From Blakeslea trispora (taxonomy: Eukaryota; Mucoromycota; Mucoromycetes; Mucorales; Choanephoraceae): 64,000 nucleotides of DNA. The stretch is from positions 62,001 through 126,000 of the forward strand of contig JAIWNE010000028.1 of assembly GCA_025331445.1 (NCBI GenBank), in the 5' to 3' direction. Positions 11,106 through 22,915 of the stretch are shown piece by piece. A program made the translations under genes and the position numbers. Position 1 is the first letter of the stretch. Each line of letters starts with the position of its first letter. The notes below the pieces were generated by a model. It ran no database searches, was not told where the DNA came from, and was given only the letters and a program-made list of their open reading frames with translations.

Positions 11106-13145
11106 TTATGATGATGATTCTATGGATTTTCTAGCCATAGCACCAAGACGATCAATCTGTTCTTTATCTACACGTGACCTTAAGAGAGATTTAAGTAGGT
11201 ATCGCCAAGTGACAGGATTCGGTTCGATCTGTCTTGAACACATGTGATGAAATACATTAAGAGCCATTTGGCTATTTCTAAAGATGGCACATCCTTGCAA
11301 CAGAGCTGTATAGGTCTCGACAGTAGGAGCCACCTGTTGAGTACACATGTGATCAAATATACTGATGGCACGGTTAAGATCATGTTTAGCAAAACAGGCA
11401 ATCAGGGTGGTATAGGTATAGACATGAGGTTCTGTAAAGCCTGTCAGACGACGAAAGATAGCCAGTGCCTCCGTCGTCACTTTCTCAGGCACCCAATCGG
11501 ATCTCTTCTTTTTTTTCATCTGATCGTAATGACCTAGCATCTTGAGGATACTTGTATAGGCACGTCCATTCGGTTCCTGTTGAAGTCGAAACAGACGCCA
11601 GGCCAGATCGGCTTCTTGGTTCATCACAAGCCCCTGAATGACCATGGCACAGGTGATTGCGTCGGGTAGAGACGATCGCATCGACAGAAACACTTCCATG
11701 GCAGCAGGCACATCACGACAATAAAATAAGGCACGCGTCAACAGATGTTTGGATCGTGCCGTGACCCGATGTCCCTGACTGAGGGATTGGTAGGCCTTGA
11801 GGACATGGGCCTTATCTCGTTGATGACCATAGGCCGTCATGAGATGATGCCACATGATCGGATGGACTGCATCGGGTGGTAATTGCTCCAGTTCCTTTCT
11901 GGCCTGATCGACATTCCGTTGAGTCGAGAGCCACAAGAGAGCAGTTCTAAGCATGGTATCGATCTCCTGTGGCTTTAGTCGTTGATGGATCTGTTGTTCT
12001 ATTGAATAGGCAATAGGATTCGAGTGACGGATGGCATTGACCAAGACGGATGTGTACATGACCGCATTCGGTTTCCGAAATCGTTTCTCAGCCTGTTGTA
12101 GTATAGCCTGTGCCTTTTCCAGATGGCCTGCTCGACCATAGGCCTCCACGAGGGCTGCATACGTGACTTGCGTTGGCTTGATTTTATGTTCCTTCATCTG
12201 GTCAAACAGCTGTTGAGCACTGGCCACGTCTCCCTTCCGTGCAAATCCAGCGATCAGAGAAGTATAGATATATACATTGTAAGGTGGTTTCTCTTGACTC
12301 TCGCTCGACTGATGTTCCATGGCTTTTAGGAAGGCCAAGGTACGTTCGTTGTGTTGTGCACTGGCCAGAATACTGATCATGATAGAGAAGGTGGTGTTGG
12401 ACAGTGTGGTTTTTTCCATGCCTTTCAACATCAACTGAGTCACTTGGTTGATCAGTTCATGGTCCTGTTCCTTGTGCTTGATGGCATGTTTGAGTGCAAT
12501 GGCCAATGAATGATAATGATTGGCTGTCAGCAAGGACACAGGTGTGCTCTCCATCAATGTACAGGCTTCTTTGGCTTGGCCTTGTCGACTCATGGCAAAC
12601 AAGACTTGAGATAGATGATAGCTTGTGCGTTGTTGAGGTGGCATCTGTTGAAGGATCTCTAACATATGGGGTACTGTCTCGACTGCATCTTCATATTTCA
12701 AGATACTTAGCAAATGACCATAATGATTGGATTTTAGGTAACGATCGACTCGGTAATGTATCATGGTTTGGTAGATTGTCCATGCCTTGACAGAGTCATA
12801 TTGAATGGCGTTGTAGAGTGCGCTTCGTAATAACTTGAAGATCGTCTTGGGTGAACGTGGATGAGAGGCCAGATGGGTCAATAGACTGTCTAGGTTGAGA
12901 TCTTTGTTGAGATCACGAGCATGAAGTGACTGACTGACAGGTGGACGTATGGCTGTTGCTGTTGCTGTTGTCATGGCCCTGGTGCCTCGAGTCGCTAGAA
13001 ACCATAGAAACAGTCGTTGAGTAGGTTGTGGTGATAAACAAGGAAATGGTTGTCTTGTGCGTTCCAGGAAACAACATGGTCGAAATACGCATTGGCTTGA
13101 TGTTGCCCTTTGAGTTGTTTTTGAAATGTTGAGTGCAGGGCGCAT
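11106..13145 (-). CDS. Pentatricopeptide repeat (PPR) protein, probably mitochondrial
   Basis: A single intronless frame of 679 residues. PPR proteins bind organellar RNA sequence-specifically, for stability, processing or translation. Many degenerate 35-residue helical repeats run from about residue 135 to the end; clear examples are YTSLIAGFARKGDVASAQQLF, then TYAALVEAYGRAGHLEKAQ, YTTLIACFAKHDLNRAISIF and TYTALLQGCAIFRNSQMALN. The N-terminus is Arg/Ser/Thr-rich without acids (TQRATSSQCVFRPCCFLERT), as expected of a mitochondrial presequence. The local GC content is visibly higher than in neighbours, and lack of introns is unusual in this window. It ends 43 bp from the NAA35 stop, convergently. 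The RNA target is unknown. Confidence 0.88.
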   Translation of the reverse strand: MRPALNISKTTQRATSSQCVFRPCCFLERTRQPFPCLSPQPTQRLFLWFLATRGTRAMTTATATAIRPPVSQSLHARDLNKDLNLDSLLTHLASHPRSPKTIFKLLRSALYNAIQYDSVKAWTIYQTMIHYRVDRYLKSNHYGHLLSILKYEDAVETVPHMLEILQQMPPQQRTSYHLSQVLFAMSRQGQAKEACTLMESTPVSLLTANHYHSLAIALKHAIKHKEQDHELINQVTQLMLKGMEKTTLSNTTFSIMISILASAQHNERTLAFLKAMEHQSSESQEKPPYNVYIYTSLIAGFARKGDVASAQQLFDQMKEHKIKPTQVTYAALVEAYGRAGHLEKAQAILQQAEKRFRKPNAVMYTSVLVNAIRHSNPIAYSIEQQIHQRLKPQEIDTMLRTALLWLSTQRNVDQARKELEQLPPDAVHPIMWHHLMTAYGHQRDKAHVLKAYQSLSQGHRVTARSKHLLTRALFYCRDVPAAMEVFLSMRSSLPDAITCAMVIQGLVMNQEADLAWRLFRLQQEPNGRAYTSILKMLGHYDQMKKKKRSDWVPEKVTTEALAIFRRLTGFTEPHVYTYTTLIACFAKHDLNRAISIFDHMCTQQVAPTVETYTALLQGCAIFRNSQMALNVFHHMCSRQIEPNPVTWRYLLKSLLRSRVDKEQIDRLGAMARKSIESSS

Positions 13146-13682
13146 CTATAAGCAAAAAAAGAAAGAAAGAAAGGGGCTAGTAATCGAGAGGACCTTTTTC
13201 TTCTTCTTTTATATGTTTTCTTTTTCGAAAAAAAGAAAAGAAAAAAGAAGAGGGGGAGAGAGAAGGAGAAAGTTGTGAAAGGAAAGTCTTTAGTTTTCTC
13301 GAGAAAACAAAAAAAAAAAGAAAAAGAAAACAAAATAAAGTAGTATAGTTTAATCGAAAAAAGAAAATGAGGGCCTTATTTTCTTATTTTTTCTCTTTTG
13401 TTTTCGCACACCACTTTTTGTGATTTCTATTGACAGCAGGGAGAGGGGGGGTCTCTCGCACCATAAAAAAAAAGAAATAAGCCCCTCCCGCTGAGATTGA
13501 AATATTTAACTGTGTTTACAAAACAAAAAGTGGAGAATTTCACTTTAGATCATCTCTAGAAAAAGAAAGAAGATATACCATGTTTCTTGTCATTTTATTG
13601 TCTGCATGGTGTCATTTAAATACACACAAACATACATACACATCTAAACACATACATATAAACACAAATACATACAGTTGTT
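13146..13682. other. Intergenic PPR promoter and PEX11 3' flank
   Basis: About 540 bp with A/G-rich runs near 13150-13340, a poly-G stretch at 13441 and an (ACAT)n-like run at 13622-13675. It contains the promoter of the minus-strand PPR gene and the downstream end of PEX11. No gene is seen. Confidence 0.6.
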
Positions 13683-14533
13683 TTAGGCAGTAGATTGCCA
13701 AGCAGCATAGATTTGGAAAAGAGAAGCAAACCCACCAAAGGCACCCACAAGTACATCAGGAAAGCTGGATTTCTCAAGCGACCAATGCACTGTTAATGGC
13801 AAGTAACTATAGAAAAAAATATGAGTTGATTCAATCTATCTCTCTCATTCTGTTTATCTGCAGTTTACCCAGTATTGATACAAGTGTTGATGATCATACT
13901 AGATCGTTCTGCCTTAATAGCAGCCATCTCTGCCTCAGGATCTTCATAGGTCTCAATATCGCCTGCCTTAATACGCTTCAACAAACCCGTTTCCTTCAGC
14001 TTCAACAATCTGTACTGTTCAGCCAATCGACCGTATTCCAAGACAACATAAGCAGCCCAGAATCGACAGCTCCACATACCAATCTTGTTTGTCTTGGCCT
14101 CACTGAGAGGAATGACCTGATGAGCACCTAACCAATAGATATGTTCTAATGGGTAATAAATCACATTAGCCCAGTTCTGAAGACGCTCAATCTTGAGTGA
14201 GAGTGAGCTGGCTGGTGGGTGATGTTCGATATAGTTCATGTATTGGATCATGGGCAAGAGACCATAGTAACGCAACAGGATACGGAAATCACTGACGGGA
14301 CCTGCTAGGTTTTGAATACGTTGGATCAAGGTGATTCCCTTGAGAGGCGTTCTTTTCTGAAGGAACCAAATGATGACTTTGGACCAGTATTGAATGAACA
14401 TCAAGACTTTATCTGTGCCTCGAACAGAGTTTAAGAAGCGAATCAAATGGTCCAACTTGGGGTTAGAAGGACCTAACAGCTTGGCTATGGCTAAAGGGTT
14501 GATTGTGTTCTTCTTGACGTGTTTCTCTGACAT
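13683..14533 (-). CDS. PEX11: Peroxisomal membrane protein Pex11
   Basis: Two exons, complement of 13683-13806 and 13869-14533, for 262 residues. Pex11 tubulates the peroxisomal membrane and recruits the division machinery. The N-terminal block LDHLIRFLNSVRGTDKVLMF with WSKVIIWFL is the family signature and contains the amphipathic helix region. Further on come a second conserved segment (HIYWLGAHQVIPL), a basic and charged central stretch, and a C-terminal hydrophobic helix (DVLVGAFGGFASLFQIY) encoded by the second exon. The ATG at 14533 was preferred to the open-frame start at 14614 because the family domain begins shortly after it and the upstream residues are Phe/Leu low complexity. It is divergent from the FHA protein gene. 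Confidence 0.9.
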
Positions 14534-14937
14534 GATATGGTATATTTGAAAGAAAAGGAAAAGAAAAAGAGAGAGAGGAAATTCACATGAATTTTTCCCC
14601 TCTATTAAATACAAAAAAAGAGAGGCTCTTTATTTTTCCCGAGCCGCACTTCAGATTGGTGCTTACCTAATGAAAATCGACTAACTTTATCTTTTTCATG
14701 CTTCATGAGTGGGAAAAGATAGAGTGCCTCTATTTAAGAAAAAGAAAAAAAGAATAGTTTTCTTTCCTTCAAGACAGCTCTGCTTTTTTTTCTCGAGAGA
14801 TAGATAAGCCAGTTTACTCATATAAAAAGAGTAATAACATTACACTATGAAGAGAATTCAATGTTGCATTTTCTGATATGAAATAAAAAAAAAATCAACA
14901 GATGAATTTTCTGTGCATTTTTTTTTTAATTTTAATA
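14534..14937. promoter_or_regulatory. Divergent PEX11/FHA-protein promoter region
   Basis: About 400 bp between two head-to-head starts. It contains T/C- and A/G-rich tracts on both sides and no open frame of interest. Specific sites could not be assigned. Confidence 0.5.
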
Positions 14938-16209
14938 ATGGATTCATTTAACAATTTTGCTATTCCTTCAATACCTGCTTCAAGGCTAAGACCACAGCCT
15001 GCGCCACAAGCACCAGCTAAACAAGAAAAAGGGAAAGAAAAAGAACAACCACAAGAGACACCCGTGAAAGCACCAGCAACACCTAGAGCACCTCCACTTG
15101 CATACGAAAAACCTAGTTGGAGTGCTTTGCCTTCCTTTAACTATCAAATCGAAGTTCTCAAGAATGGAGCCAGTGTCGAGACCATCAAGGGCCCCAAAAA
15201 AGAATATGTCACTATTGGTCGCTTACCTCTCTGTGATATTCTGATGGAGCACCCCTCTATCTCTCGTTATCAAGCCGTGATTCAGTTTGATCACGATGGT
15301 GATGCTTACCTGTTTGATCTCAACAGTGCTCACGGCACTCTGTTGAACAAGAAACCTGTACCCCCTCGAGAACATGTACCTCTTCGACCAGGTGATCAGA
15401 TTCGATTTGGTGAAAGTACTCGTCTCTGTATCTTTGACTCTCAAAAGCCCTATGACCCCGAAGCAGAAGCAGCAGAGAGACGAGAGAGAGCATTAAAAGA
15501 ACGCATTGCCAAAGCAAGAGGACAACCCGAACCAGAAGAAGTGGACCAAGGCATTAGCTGGGGTTTTGCAGAAGATGCACAGGAAGAAGAGGAAGAGGAA
15601 GAGGAAGAAGAGAATGAGAATACAATAGAAGACATCAAGGCCAGTCTAAATCAATCCTCAAGAGATGCTGATCTTTTGTCTGTCGAGGCACAGAAACAAG
15701 CCTTTGAGGATGCCAAGAGAAGAAGAGAAGATATTGAGTTGATGTATAATGATGATAGTGATGAAGAATTGTATGACAAGACAGGCAAGTGATAGATATA
15801 AAAAAAAAGGTGGGGTTTCTTAGTTGAACTAAACCAATCCTCGAATAGCCCGTAAGAAGAGCAAGAAGGAAGCCAAGGCAGATACACATGAAGATTTAGT
15901 TAGAAAAGAGAAACAAGTTGCCATACAAATAGAGCAGATTTCAAAGCAGATTCAAGAAAAGCAGCAAGAAAAACAAGGCGAAGAAGAACAAGATTTGGAT
16001 GCTTACATGAGTCAACTCTCCAAGAAACAAAACAAATCCCTTGCTTTGCTTCAAAAGGAATTAGGGCAATTGAAAAAGGTATTTTTGAAAAGAGAGAGAG
16101 AGAGAGAGAGAGAAAGAATACTGAATTTTATATCTATTATTTGGGTGTATAGGATCATGAACGCTTGGTAAAACTAGTTAAATTGACAAAACCAACCACC
16201 TTATTCTAA
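14938..16209 (+). CDS. Kanadaptin-like FHA-domain protein
   Basis: Three exons, 14938-15784, 15849-16078 and 16153-16209, for 377 residues. A Pro/Ala/Lys-rich N-terminus (about 1-60) precedes YEKPSWSALPS and an FHA domain at about 70-165: VTIGRLPLCDILMEHPSISRYQAVI, then LFDLNSAHGTLLNKKPV and LRPGDQIRFGEST. FHA domains bind phosphothreonine; the key Arg, Ser, Asn and Gly are all present. After it come an acidic run, a Lys-rich patch and a coiled-coil with DLDAYMSQLSKK, as in SLC4A1AP/kanadaptin, a nuclear splicing-associated protein in animals (shorter here). The intron 15785-15848 has a GC donor (ACAG|GCAAGT); the alternative GT donor would create a stop. The stop codon overlaps that of the Nudix gene. 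Confidence 0.87.
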
Positions 16210-17013
16210 GAAAGATAATGGTGTTCCTTGAGATACTCAAGAGCCATCCATGTTGTCTGTACAGAAGGCAACATCATCTCTGCTCTTGTAATAAACTTTT
16301 TCAAGTCTTGAATAGGCACATCATGCACTACTTGAATATATTCTTCAGCATCCCGTGCCATGGGGGTATCATCTCGGATAGGATTTAAGCAGAGATAAGG
16401 AACGAATCGATTCCGACCCCATTTCAATTCACTGATACCATCAGCCGAATGATCCTCGGGCAACAGACTGATCCATTCACCTCCCTTTAAATGAGCCTCT
16501 TCCGAGAGTTCGTGTTGAGCAGCCTCTGAAATGCTACTATGCTTCTTTCTATCAAATGAACCAGCAACACATGTATATTTCTTTAAGAGGGTATAAGAAA
16601 AGAGTACAAGTAAAGACATTGCTCATGACTTTACCATCTCATTGGTGCCTTGAGCATATTCTTTTAAAATAGTCGTCGTTTTCTATTTAAGTTGTCAAGA
16701 CAAGAGACAGTAAACAAAAAAAAAAAGAAAGAAACAAACCTTGTCTGTATCAAACGTAAAGACAACCACAAAAGTAGGATAAGGTGTGTTATGTCCTACT
16801 ACATCCCATTCAACCACTCGCCCATCATCAAACTGAGTAGTCTTGTTCCAAACAGTAATAAATCTTGACAAGATAAAAAAAAAAAAGAAGTCTTTGTCAA
16901 GCCATTCTATCTATCTCTCTCTCTTTTTTTTTTCTGCTTTACCTTTTATGTGTTATTTGTTCTGATAAAACAGTAGCTGCAGTACCTTTTGTATTAATAG
17001 GATAATCTGACAT
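16206..17013 (-). CDS. Nudix hydrolase-like protein with a degenerate Nudix box
   Basis: Four exons: complement of 16206-16580, 16635-16682, 16740-16863 and 16943-17013, for 205 residues. The order of elements is that of ADP-ribose/ADP-sugar diphosphatases: a beta strand TVWNKTTQF, VVEWDVVGHN, a KEYAQGTNE segment, then the Nudix region CVAGSFDRKKHSSISEA and AAQHELSEEAHLKGG. Compared with the consensus GX5EX7REUXEEXGU, the first Glu is missing, Arg is His, the last Gly is His and the loop is two residues longer. The metal-binding E-L-S-E-E core remains. Activity therefore may be altered and the substrate is unknown. It overlaps the FHA-protein gene tail to tail by four bases. Confidence 0.82.
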
Positions 17014-17303
17014 ATTATGAAGAAGAAAAAAAAAATAAGGGCGTAATGTGTGACCTAAACAATACTCTCTTTTTTTTTATTCAGTTACGCCCAGACCAAC
17101 CTATTTTTGCATTTTCGTACACACACACACATATATATATATATAAACACACTGCCTCCCTTTTTTTTTCTTTTTCTTTTCTTTCTGTTTTACTCTTTTT
17201 TTTTTTCTCTCGCTCGTACTCCTGAATACATTTAAACTTGTGTGTATTTTAGATCATTATATACATTTCAAAAAAAAAGAGTGTGTGAGTGTGATTATTT
17301 GCA

Positions 17304-19031
17304 ATGTCTAACGGCTATAGTGTAAGTGAGTGTGAGGAAGCGAGAAAATAAGGTGAATAACATCTACATTAGTCCCTATTTAATGAGAACTTTCTAAGAG
17401 AGGAAGATGAACTACAAGAAAATCAAAAGGAGGATATGAATGGGTACACTGGCTATTATCATCCTGCAGACATGAATCCAGTTCATCAACCACATTATGC
17501 TTTTCCGCCTATGAGACGAAACTCAGCAACGGCGACGATGGGATTACCATGGTTTTCTAATACAACAACTGCTATACAACTTCCTTCGATGACATCAGCC
17601 TCTTCGTCATCAGATAAACCGTTTTTTAGAGAACACAGATCCATGTCCTATTCATACACACAAGACGCGTTTCCCAGTCCTGCTATTCTGGATACCATCG
17701 TACAAGAAGAATCAGTAGAAGACATGAGACAGGAAAGAACAAGATCTAAATCAACAGCTGCTATCATGAGTAACATCTGGAACCCTTCAGTTCAACAAGA
17801 CGATAACCAAAGATGGTTCCAAAACAATCGAGTGATTGGCTCTGGTCGTCGTCTCTCATTGGCTCCTTCCAGTTCTTACCTGTTAGATGCCAATAGAATT
17901 CATCATGATGATCCTTTGCATGGTTTGACGGATCGGATGCGTCGGTTTTCATTGACCACAAATGGTTTAGACAGGTAAGAAGAATAACAAGAGAGATCCA
18001 TTCAAAGGTCCTAACCTCTTTTTCTTTTTTTTTTCTTACTCCTTGTCATCCTTCTTTGTTGTTTATCTTTATAAAAAAAAAAAGTAATGCTAATCCTGTA
18101 GCAGAGCCTATGACTTCCGAAGCAATTCATCCATCAGTTTCTTCTGCATCTCTTTTATCAAACAATCTATTAAATCAAAGAAGGCATTCATTGGCTGGTC
18201 CTACACCCAACCCAACCGAACAAGATTTCTTTGTCTCTGAGCTAGCAGTGAAAGAACGATTGAGTTCAAATGAGACTTTGATAGAGAACACCATCAAGAC
18301 AGACGACTTGGGAAAAGGAACCCGCCTTGATACAGATGTGATGCAGACAGCCACTTTCTATGTTGTTGAATTCAAAGGTGGACGATCAGATGTATATTAT
18401 GCTCATGCTAGCATGACGACACAACCTATCAGCAAATCAAATTTGGTGATTGTAGAGGCAGATCGTGGCCGTGACTTGGGGAAGGTCACTATGGAGAACA
18501 TCAGTAGAGAGCAGCTCGAGTACTTTTATACACAGCTAAAGAATCATAACCATTCAGAAGATCAAGAAGAACCTATAGAGAAAAATAAAAAATATTCGCC
18601 TACTGAAATGTATATCAAGCGTATCTTTAGACAAGCCAGACCAGATGAAATCACACTCTTGATGGCCAAAGGACAAGACGAATCCAAGGCATTGATGGTT
18701 TGCCAATCGAAAATCAAGCAAAAGAAACTAAATATGCAAGTAGTGGATGCAGAATACCAATGGTAAGGGCTTTTTTATACTCTCTCTTTTTTTTTCTTTA
18801 TACACGCCTTTTATTTATTTTCTCATATAAAAAAAATTTAGGGATAGACGTAAGCTGACGTTTTACTTTGTCGCTGAGAAACGAGTTGATTTCCGAGAAT
18901 TAGTGCGTGAGTTATTCAAGCTCTACAAGACTCGTATTTGGATGTAAGCGTAATAGTTTTTTTTTGAAAACATAAGGTTTATTTTCTTCTTATTTAGGTG
19001 TGCTGTAAGCTCTATTGTTCATCTAAAGTAA
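17304..19031 (+). CDS. PSP1 C-terminal domain protein
   Basis: Five exons: 17304-17321, 17373-17974, 18085-18762, 18842-18943 and 18998-19031, for 477 residues. The first exon is only 18 nt (MSNGYS), but it keeps frame and joins [15 protein letters not shown]; the downstream Met at 17436 is the alternative start. The N-terminal 290 residues are Ser/Pro/Asn-rich with repeated R-R/K-x-S sites ([21 protein letters not shown]), likely disordered and PKA-like phosphorylation targets. From about residue 297 the conserved PSP1 domain follows: [51 protein letters not shown] and [25 protein letters not shown]1 proteins are linked to P-bodies and DNA polymerase alpha suppression in yeast and to YaaT in bacteria; the biochemical role is unclear. 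Confidence 0.88.
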
Positions 19032-20203
19032 ACAAGACAAGATATACTCGAAAGTTCATTTTCACAAGATTCCCCTCTGTCTCTCTTTTCTCTTTTGTCT
19101 CTATTGTTGTTTCAAACCAATAAGATAACTGAAACAAAGAATACCAAGTATAGTAAAAGACTTTTCTGGATTAAAAATAGAGAAAAAAAAATGCTTATAT
19201 TACAAATACCTTATGAATAAAAAAAAAGAAAAAATGTGTTTGAATGAGGCTTTTCTTTTTTTTTCTGTTGACTTGTATGATTGGCATGCCTGGTTAAATA
19301 CAAAGAAATAAGTTGATTCCGATTTTATCCTAAATAAACCTCTGACAGTAATACTAGAACATGAGTAAACACTTGGAAATAATTTCTATGCACGCTATCC
19401 ACAAGAATGATTTGAAAAGCTAGTCAGCAAATGATATGTGTCTCCAATAAGCATTTCGTGTTCTGTCATTGAAAGAAGTTCTACAGCTCTCTTTATAAGA
19501 AAGACATGACTTGTGAGTGTGTCAACCTAAATCTGATGAAAAAGAACAAGAATTTCTATCTCAGCCAATCGAAATTTCCTTTTTAACCTTATTCATCTGA
19601 AGAATCCGACATTTTTTTGGTTTTTTTTAGGTTACCATGGTAATTATACTTGATTGGATAACAATAATGAGTATAGCAACAGAAAATAACAGATAGAGAC
19701 TAATTGTGTGTGTGTGTGAAGGTGAGGTAGACGAATTACTTGCTTTATGTAGACAGTATAGTAAAAAAAAAAAAAATTAGATAAGCTAAATAGTAGAATT
19801 GCCCTTGGGAACCTTAAATTGAACTATTCGAAAACCAATTAGAATATAAACGAGAATATAAACCTTCCTATTCTATTCTCAGGCCAAAGTTAGTGTGGCT
19901 CTTTCACTTGAGGGTACCGGAATACCAATGATTGCTTTCAATTCCCGATTGAAGACACAAGCCAAATTGAAAGGAACAAACAGGCAAGAAGTTTAAAGTC
20001 AGATGTCTGATATGGAAAACATATTTTTTTTTCTTTTTTTTTTTCTTCCTTTATACTTTTTTTTTTCTATCTTTCTTTTCTTTTTTGATCTTTATATCTT
20101 GTATATAAAAAAAAAAACCCCCATTTTTTTAGCTTGTTTTTTTGTGTGTGTCTTCTAAAGAAAAAAGCGAAAAAAAAAAGATATTGTATAGATTTCAAGA
20201 GTT
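19032..20203. other. Intergenic region upstream of the GATA factor gene
   Basis: About 1.17 kb with no coding frame. The last 200 bp are strongly pyrimidine-rich on the plus strand and end in the TTGTATATAAA-containing leader before the GATA-factor ATG. The distance is large for this gene-dense block, which fits a regulated transcription-factor promoter, but no site was assigned. Confidence 0.5.
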
Positions 20204-20820
20204 ATGCAGAACTCAACAACAGACTCTAAAGGAGCAACCAAAAATCTTCACTTGAGCGACTTGAGAAAAAAGAGTACGGTGCTTGCAAATACAGCTGCCT
20301 TATCGCCAAAGACACCACCTGCTGTCACAGCTGCCCTTTTATCAGATTCACTTTTTCCACCTAGAAAACCAAAAGTAGACTATAACCATCCCACCTCTCC
20401 TAATGGACAGAACAATGCAGAAGAAGATAGTGAGGAAGAAGACGAGGAGGGCAAAAAGAGGAAGGAAGACCCTCTAGCCACTCAAGTATGGCGACTTTAC
20501 ACAAAGGCAAAAGATACATTACCCAACGGCTCAAGATTGGAAAATCTGACGTGGCGTATGATGGCCATGACACTCAACAAGAAGAAGAAAGCAGAGGCAG
20601 AGGCACTTGAACAACAAAAGACATCTATGAAGCATGAACAAGTTTTAGACGATCAGATGGAAGACGATTACAATAATGCAGACGATGATGATGTGATGGA
20701 AGAATCAACAAGTACTACCTCTCCACCTCCTCCTGATGACACAACTACATTCTTGTCATCTTCTGCACCACCTTATATGCTAGACTTTATGACAATGGGT
20801 CAGCAACATTTTCAGCAATT

Positions 20821-20853
<33 letters not shown>

Positions 20854-21096
20854 AGAACAACAACAGCAGCAGCAAGTTTTTCATTACCCGCCTCTTATAC
20901 AAGAACCCAAAAAGAATGTTATGGTGTATGGCTCAACAAGAGCTTCAACTCCTGCCAATTTGCATGTGAATAACTTTAGTAATCCACTTCGAAGTACTAC
21001 GACAAATGGAAATAATAATAATACAAACAATGTAAGTGAATATCCGGATGGGTCATACATGTGAATATGTGTACTTGCAAATATCTTGGATTTATA

Positions 21097-21133
<37 letters not shown>

Positions 21134-22915
21134 GTGTGTGTGTGTGTGTTGATATAGTTTGCAAAGCATGTGCTTATGTTTATATATGATTTTTTTTCTT
21201 ATTATTCTTGTATATGGATATATATAGAACATGTTTACAAACATTTATGGCGTAAACAGTATAACCATTCCTGCAGATATGGATACCTCTGACGATTATC
21301 GAGGAAACGACCCTACTCTATCCCCACTTTCTAGCGCATCTTCGTTTCAGCCTTCTACTTCAATGGAATCGCATCATTTAAACAGTTATTTTAGCCAATC
21401 AGTTCCTAGCTATCATCATAGTTTTCAACAAAACTTCCCTACTAGTCCTGGTGGTCTATTTCCTCAGTTAGGATCTACCTTATCAGACTCTCAACAACAA
21501 CAACAATTTTTTGCTACCACACCTACAGAAAACACACCTTCGCCTGCTGCTTATTCACCTCTCACAACAAATAATGCTGGTGCATTAAGTTTCGAGGAGT
21601 TGTTAACTATGTATTATGTCAATGGCGATACATCAGCAACATCAACAACAGCGGCAGCGGCGGCGGCAGCAGCAGTAGCGGCAGCAGCAGCATCGGCGGT
21701 TGCAGGCACACCGCCTTCTACTACTACACCTAATTCTATGTTGATTCATAATTTACCTTCCAACTCTAATTTTCCGTTACCCCAACCATCCCAAGGTAAA
21801 AAAAAAAAAAAAAAAATCAAAGAAGGAAAGGGAGGGGGGTCAAGTAGGCAAACTAGGGTGGTGTCCCCCCTTTTTTTATGTATTCTGTTAAAAGAAAGAA
21901 AGAAAACAATCGTTCTATTGATTTGTTACTTATTTTTTTTTATTTGTCTCTAGATGGCTTGAGAACACCGACTGGACAATCACCACCTATTCAGCCATCT
22001 CCTCTCAGTCCTTCCTATAACAACACAAATAGCTTATCAAGATTAGCAACCACTAATGAAGATCAGCTACCACCAAATCCATCGATTGTCGGATCCCCAA
22101 TTGTACAGAAAAACAGCACACACCTTCCGAACCAGCAAGATAAGAAATCAGATGAAACTCGTATCACTGTCAAGAAAGAAATGGGCACCAACACAAACAC
22201 AAAATGTACGAATTGCGAAACAACCACCACGCCTCTCTGGCGCCGAAACCCAGAAGGTCAACCTCTCTGCAATGCTTGTGGACTCTTCCTTAAGCTGCAT
22301 GGTGTTGTTCGTCCTCTTAGTTTGAAGACAGACGTGATCAAAAAAAGAAATCGAAGTGGCAATTCAAATGCAGCAGGTAATCCTCAAAAGGTCAGTGGTA
22401 TCAGTCCAATTACTGTTAGCACATTGGCAACAACAATGACAACACCATCTTCTTCATCCGCTACTTCCTCCTCTTCTTCCTTGCTCTCTTCCTCACCTTC
22501 CTCCTCCTCAGCCTCATTGACTGCATCCAATCCATCTACAAGTATGACAGGTAAAAAGCCCAACCCATTTTTACAGGCGAGCCCTGTGTCTACCAGCAAC
22601 CATCCTCCTATCTTTAAGCGACAGAGCATTGGAGGTAACGGCATGGTCAACATTGCTCCGACCACTGCAAATATGAATGCAAACAACACAATACAACAGA
22701 GCGGCGGTGGATCGAGTGGTAGGCCCATCACATTCTCAACTTCTCGATGGGGTACACAACAATCTATTTCAAAGCGTCAACGAAGACATTCTGTGGATGA
22801 AAATAAGCCACAGCAACCATCATCACAACCACCTCAACCTCAGTCTCAGCAAGGCGTGTTTCGTGTAGGATCGCTTAACAGTACATCAACATTTCCTTCA
22901 TCACCTTCTTCTTGA
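20204..22915 (+). CDS. AreA/Nit2-like GATA zinc-finger transcription factor
   Basis: Three exons, 20204-21031, 21228-21795 and 21954-22915, for 785 residues. AreA-type factors activate nitrogen-catabolite genes when good nitrogen sources are scarce. The N-terminal AreA-type GATA-like domain (DUF1752) is at about 89-125: [20 protein letters not shown] and [11 protein letters not shown] single GATA finger of the CX2CX17CX2C type begins near residue 550 ([35 protein letters not shown]) followed by the basic [10 protein letters not shown]. Between and after are low-complexity tracts: acidic, Gln-rich (20815-20880), a 19-residue Ala-rich run (21650-21705) and Ser-rich. Intron 1 carries a (TA)n(TG)n microsatellite. 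The two-domain arrangement supports AreA rather than a siderophore or light-type GATA factor. Confidence 0.92.
21099..21151. repeat. (TA)n(TG)n microsatellite in GATA-factor intron 1
   Basis: An alternating TA run followed by a TG run lies inside intron 21032-21227. It is simple sequence with no coding role. Confidence 0.8.

Noticed and set aside
12494..12790. 98-residue plus-strand frame
   Set aside because: It is antisense to the PPR gene and has no independent support.
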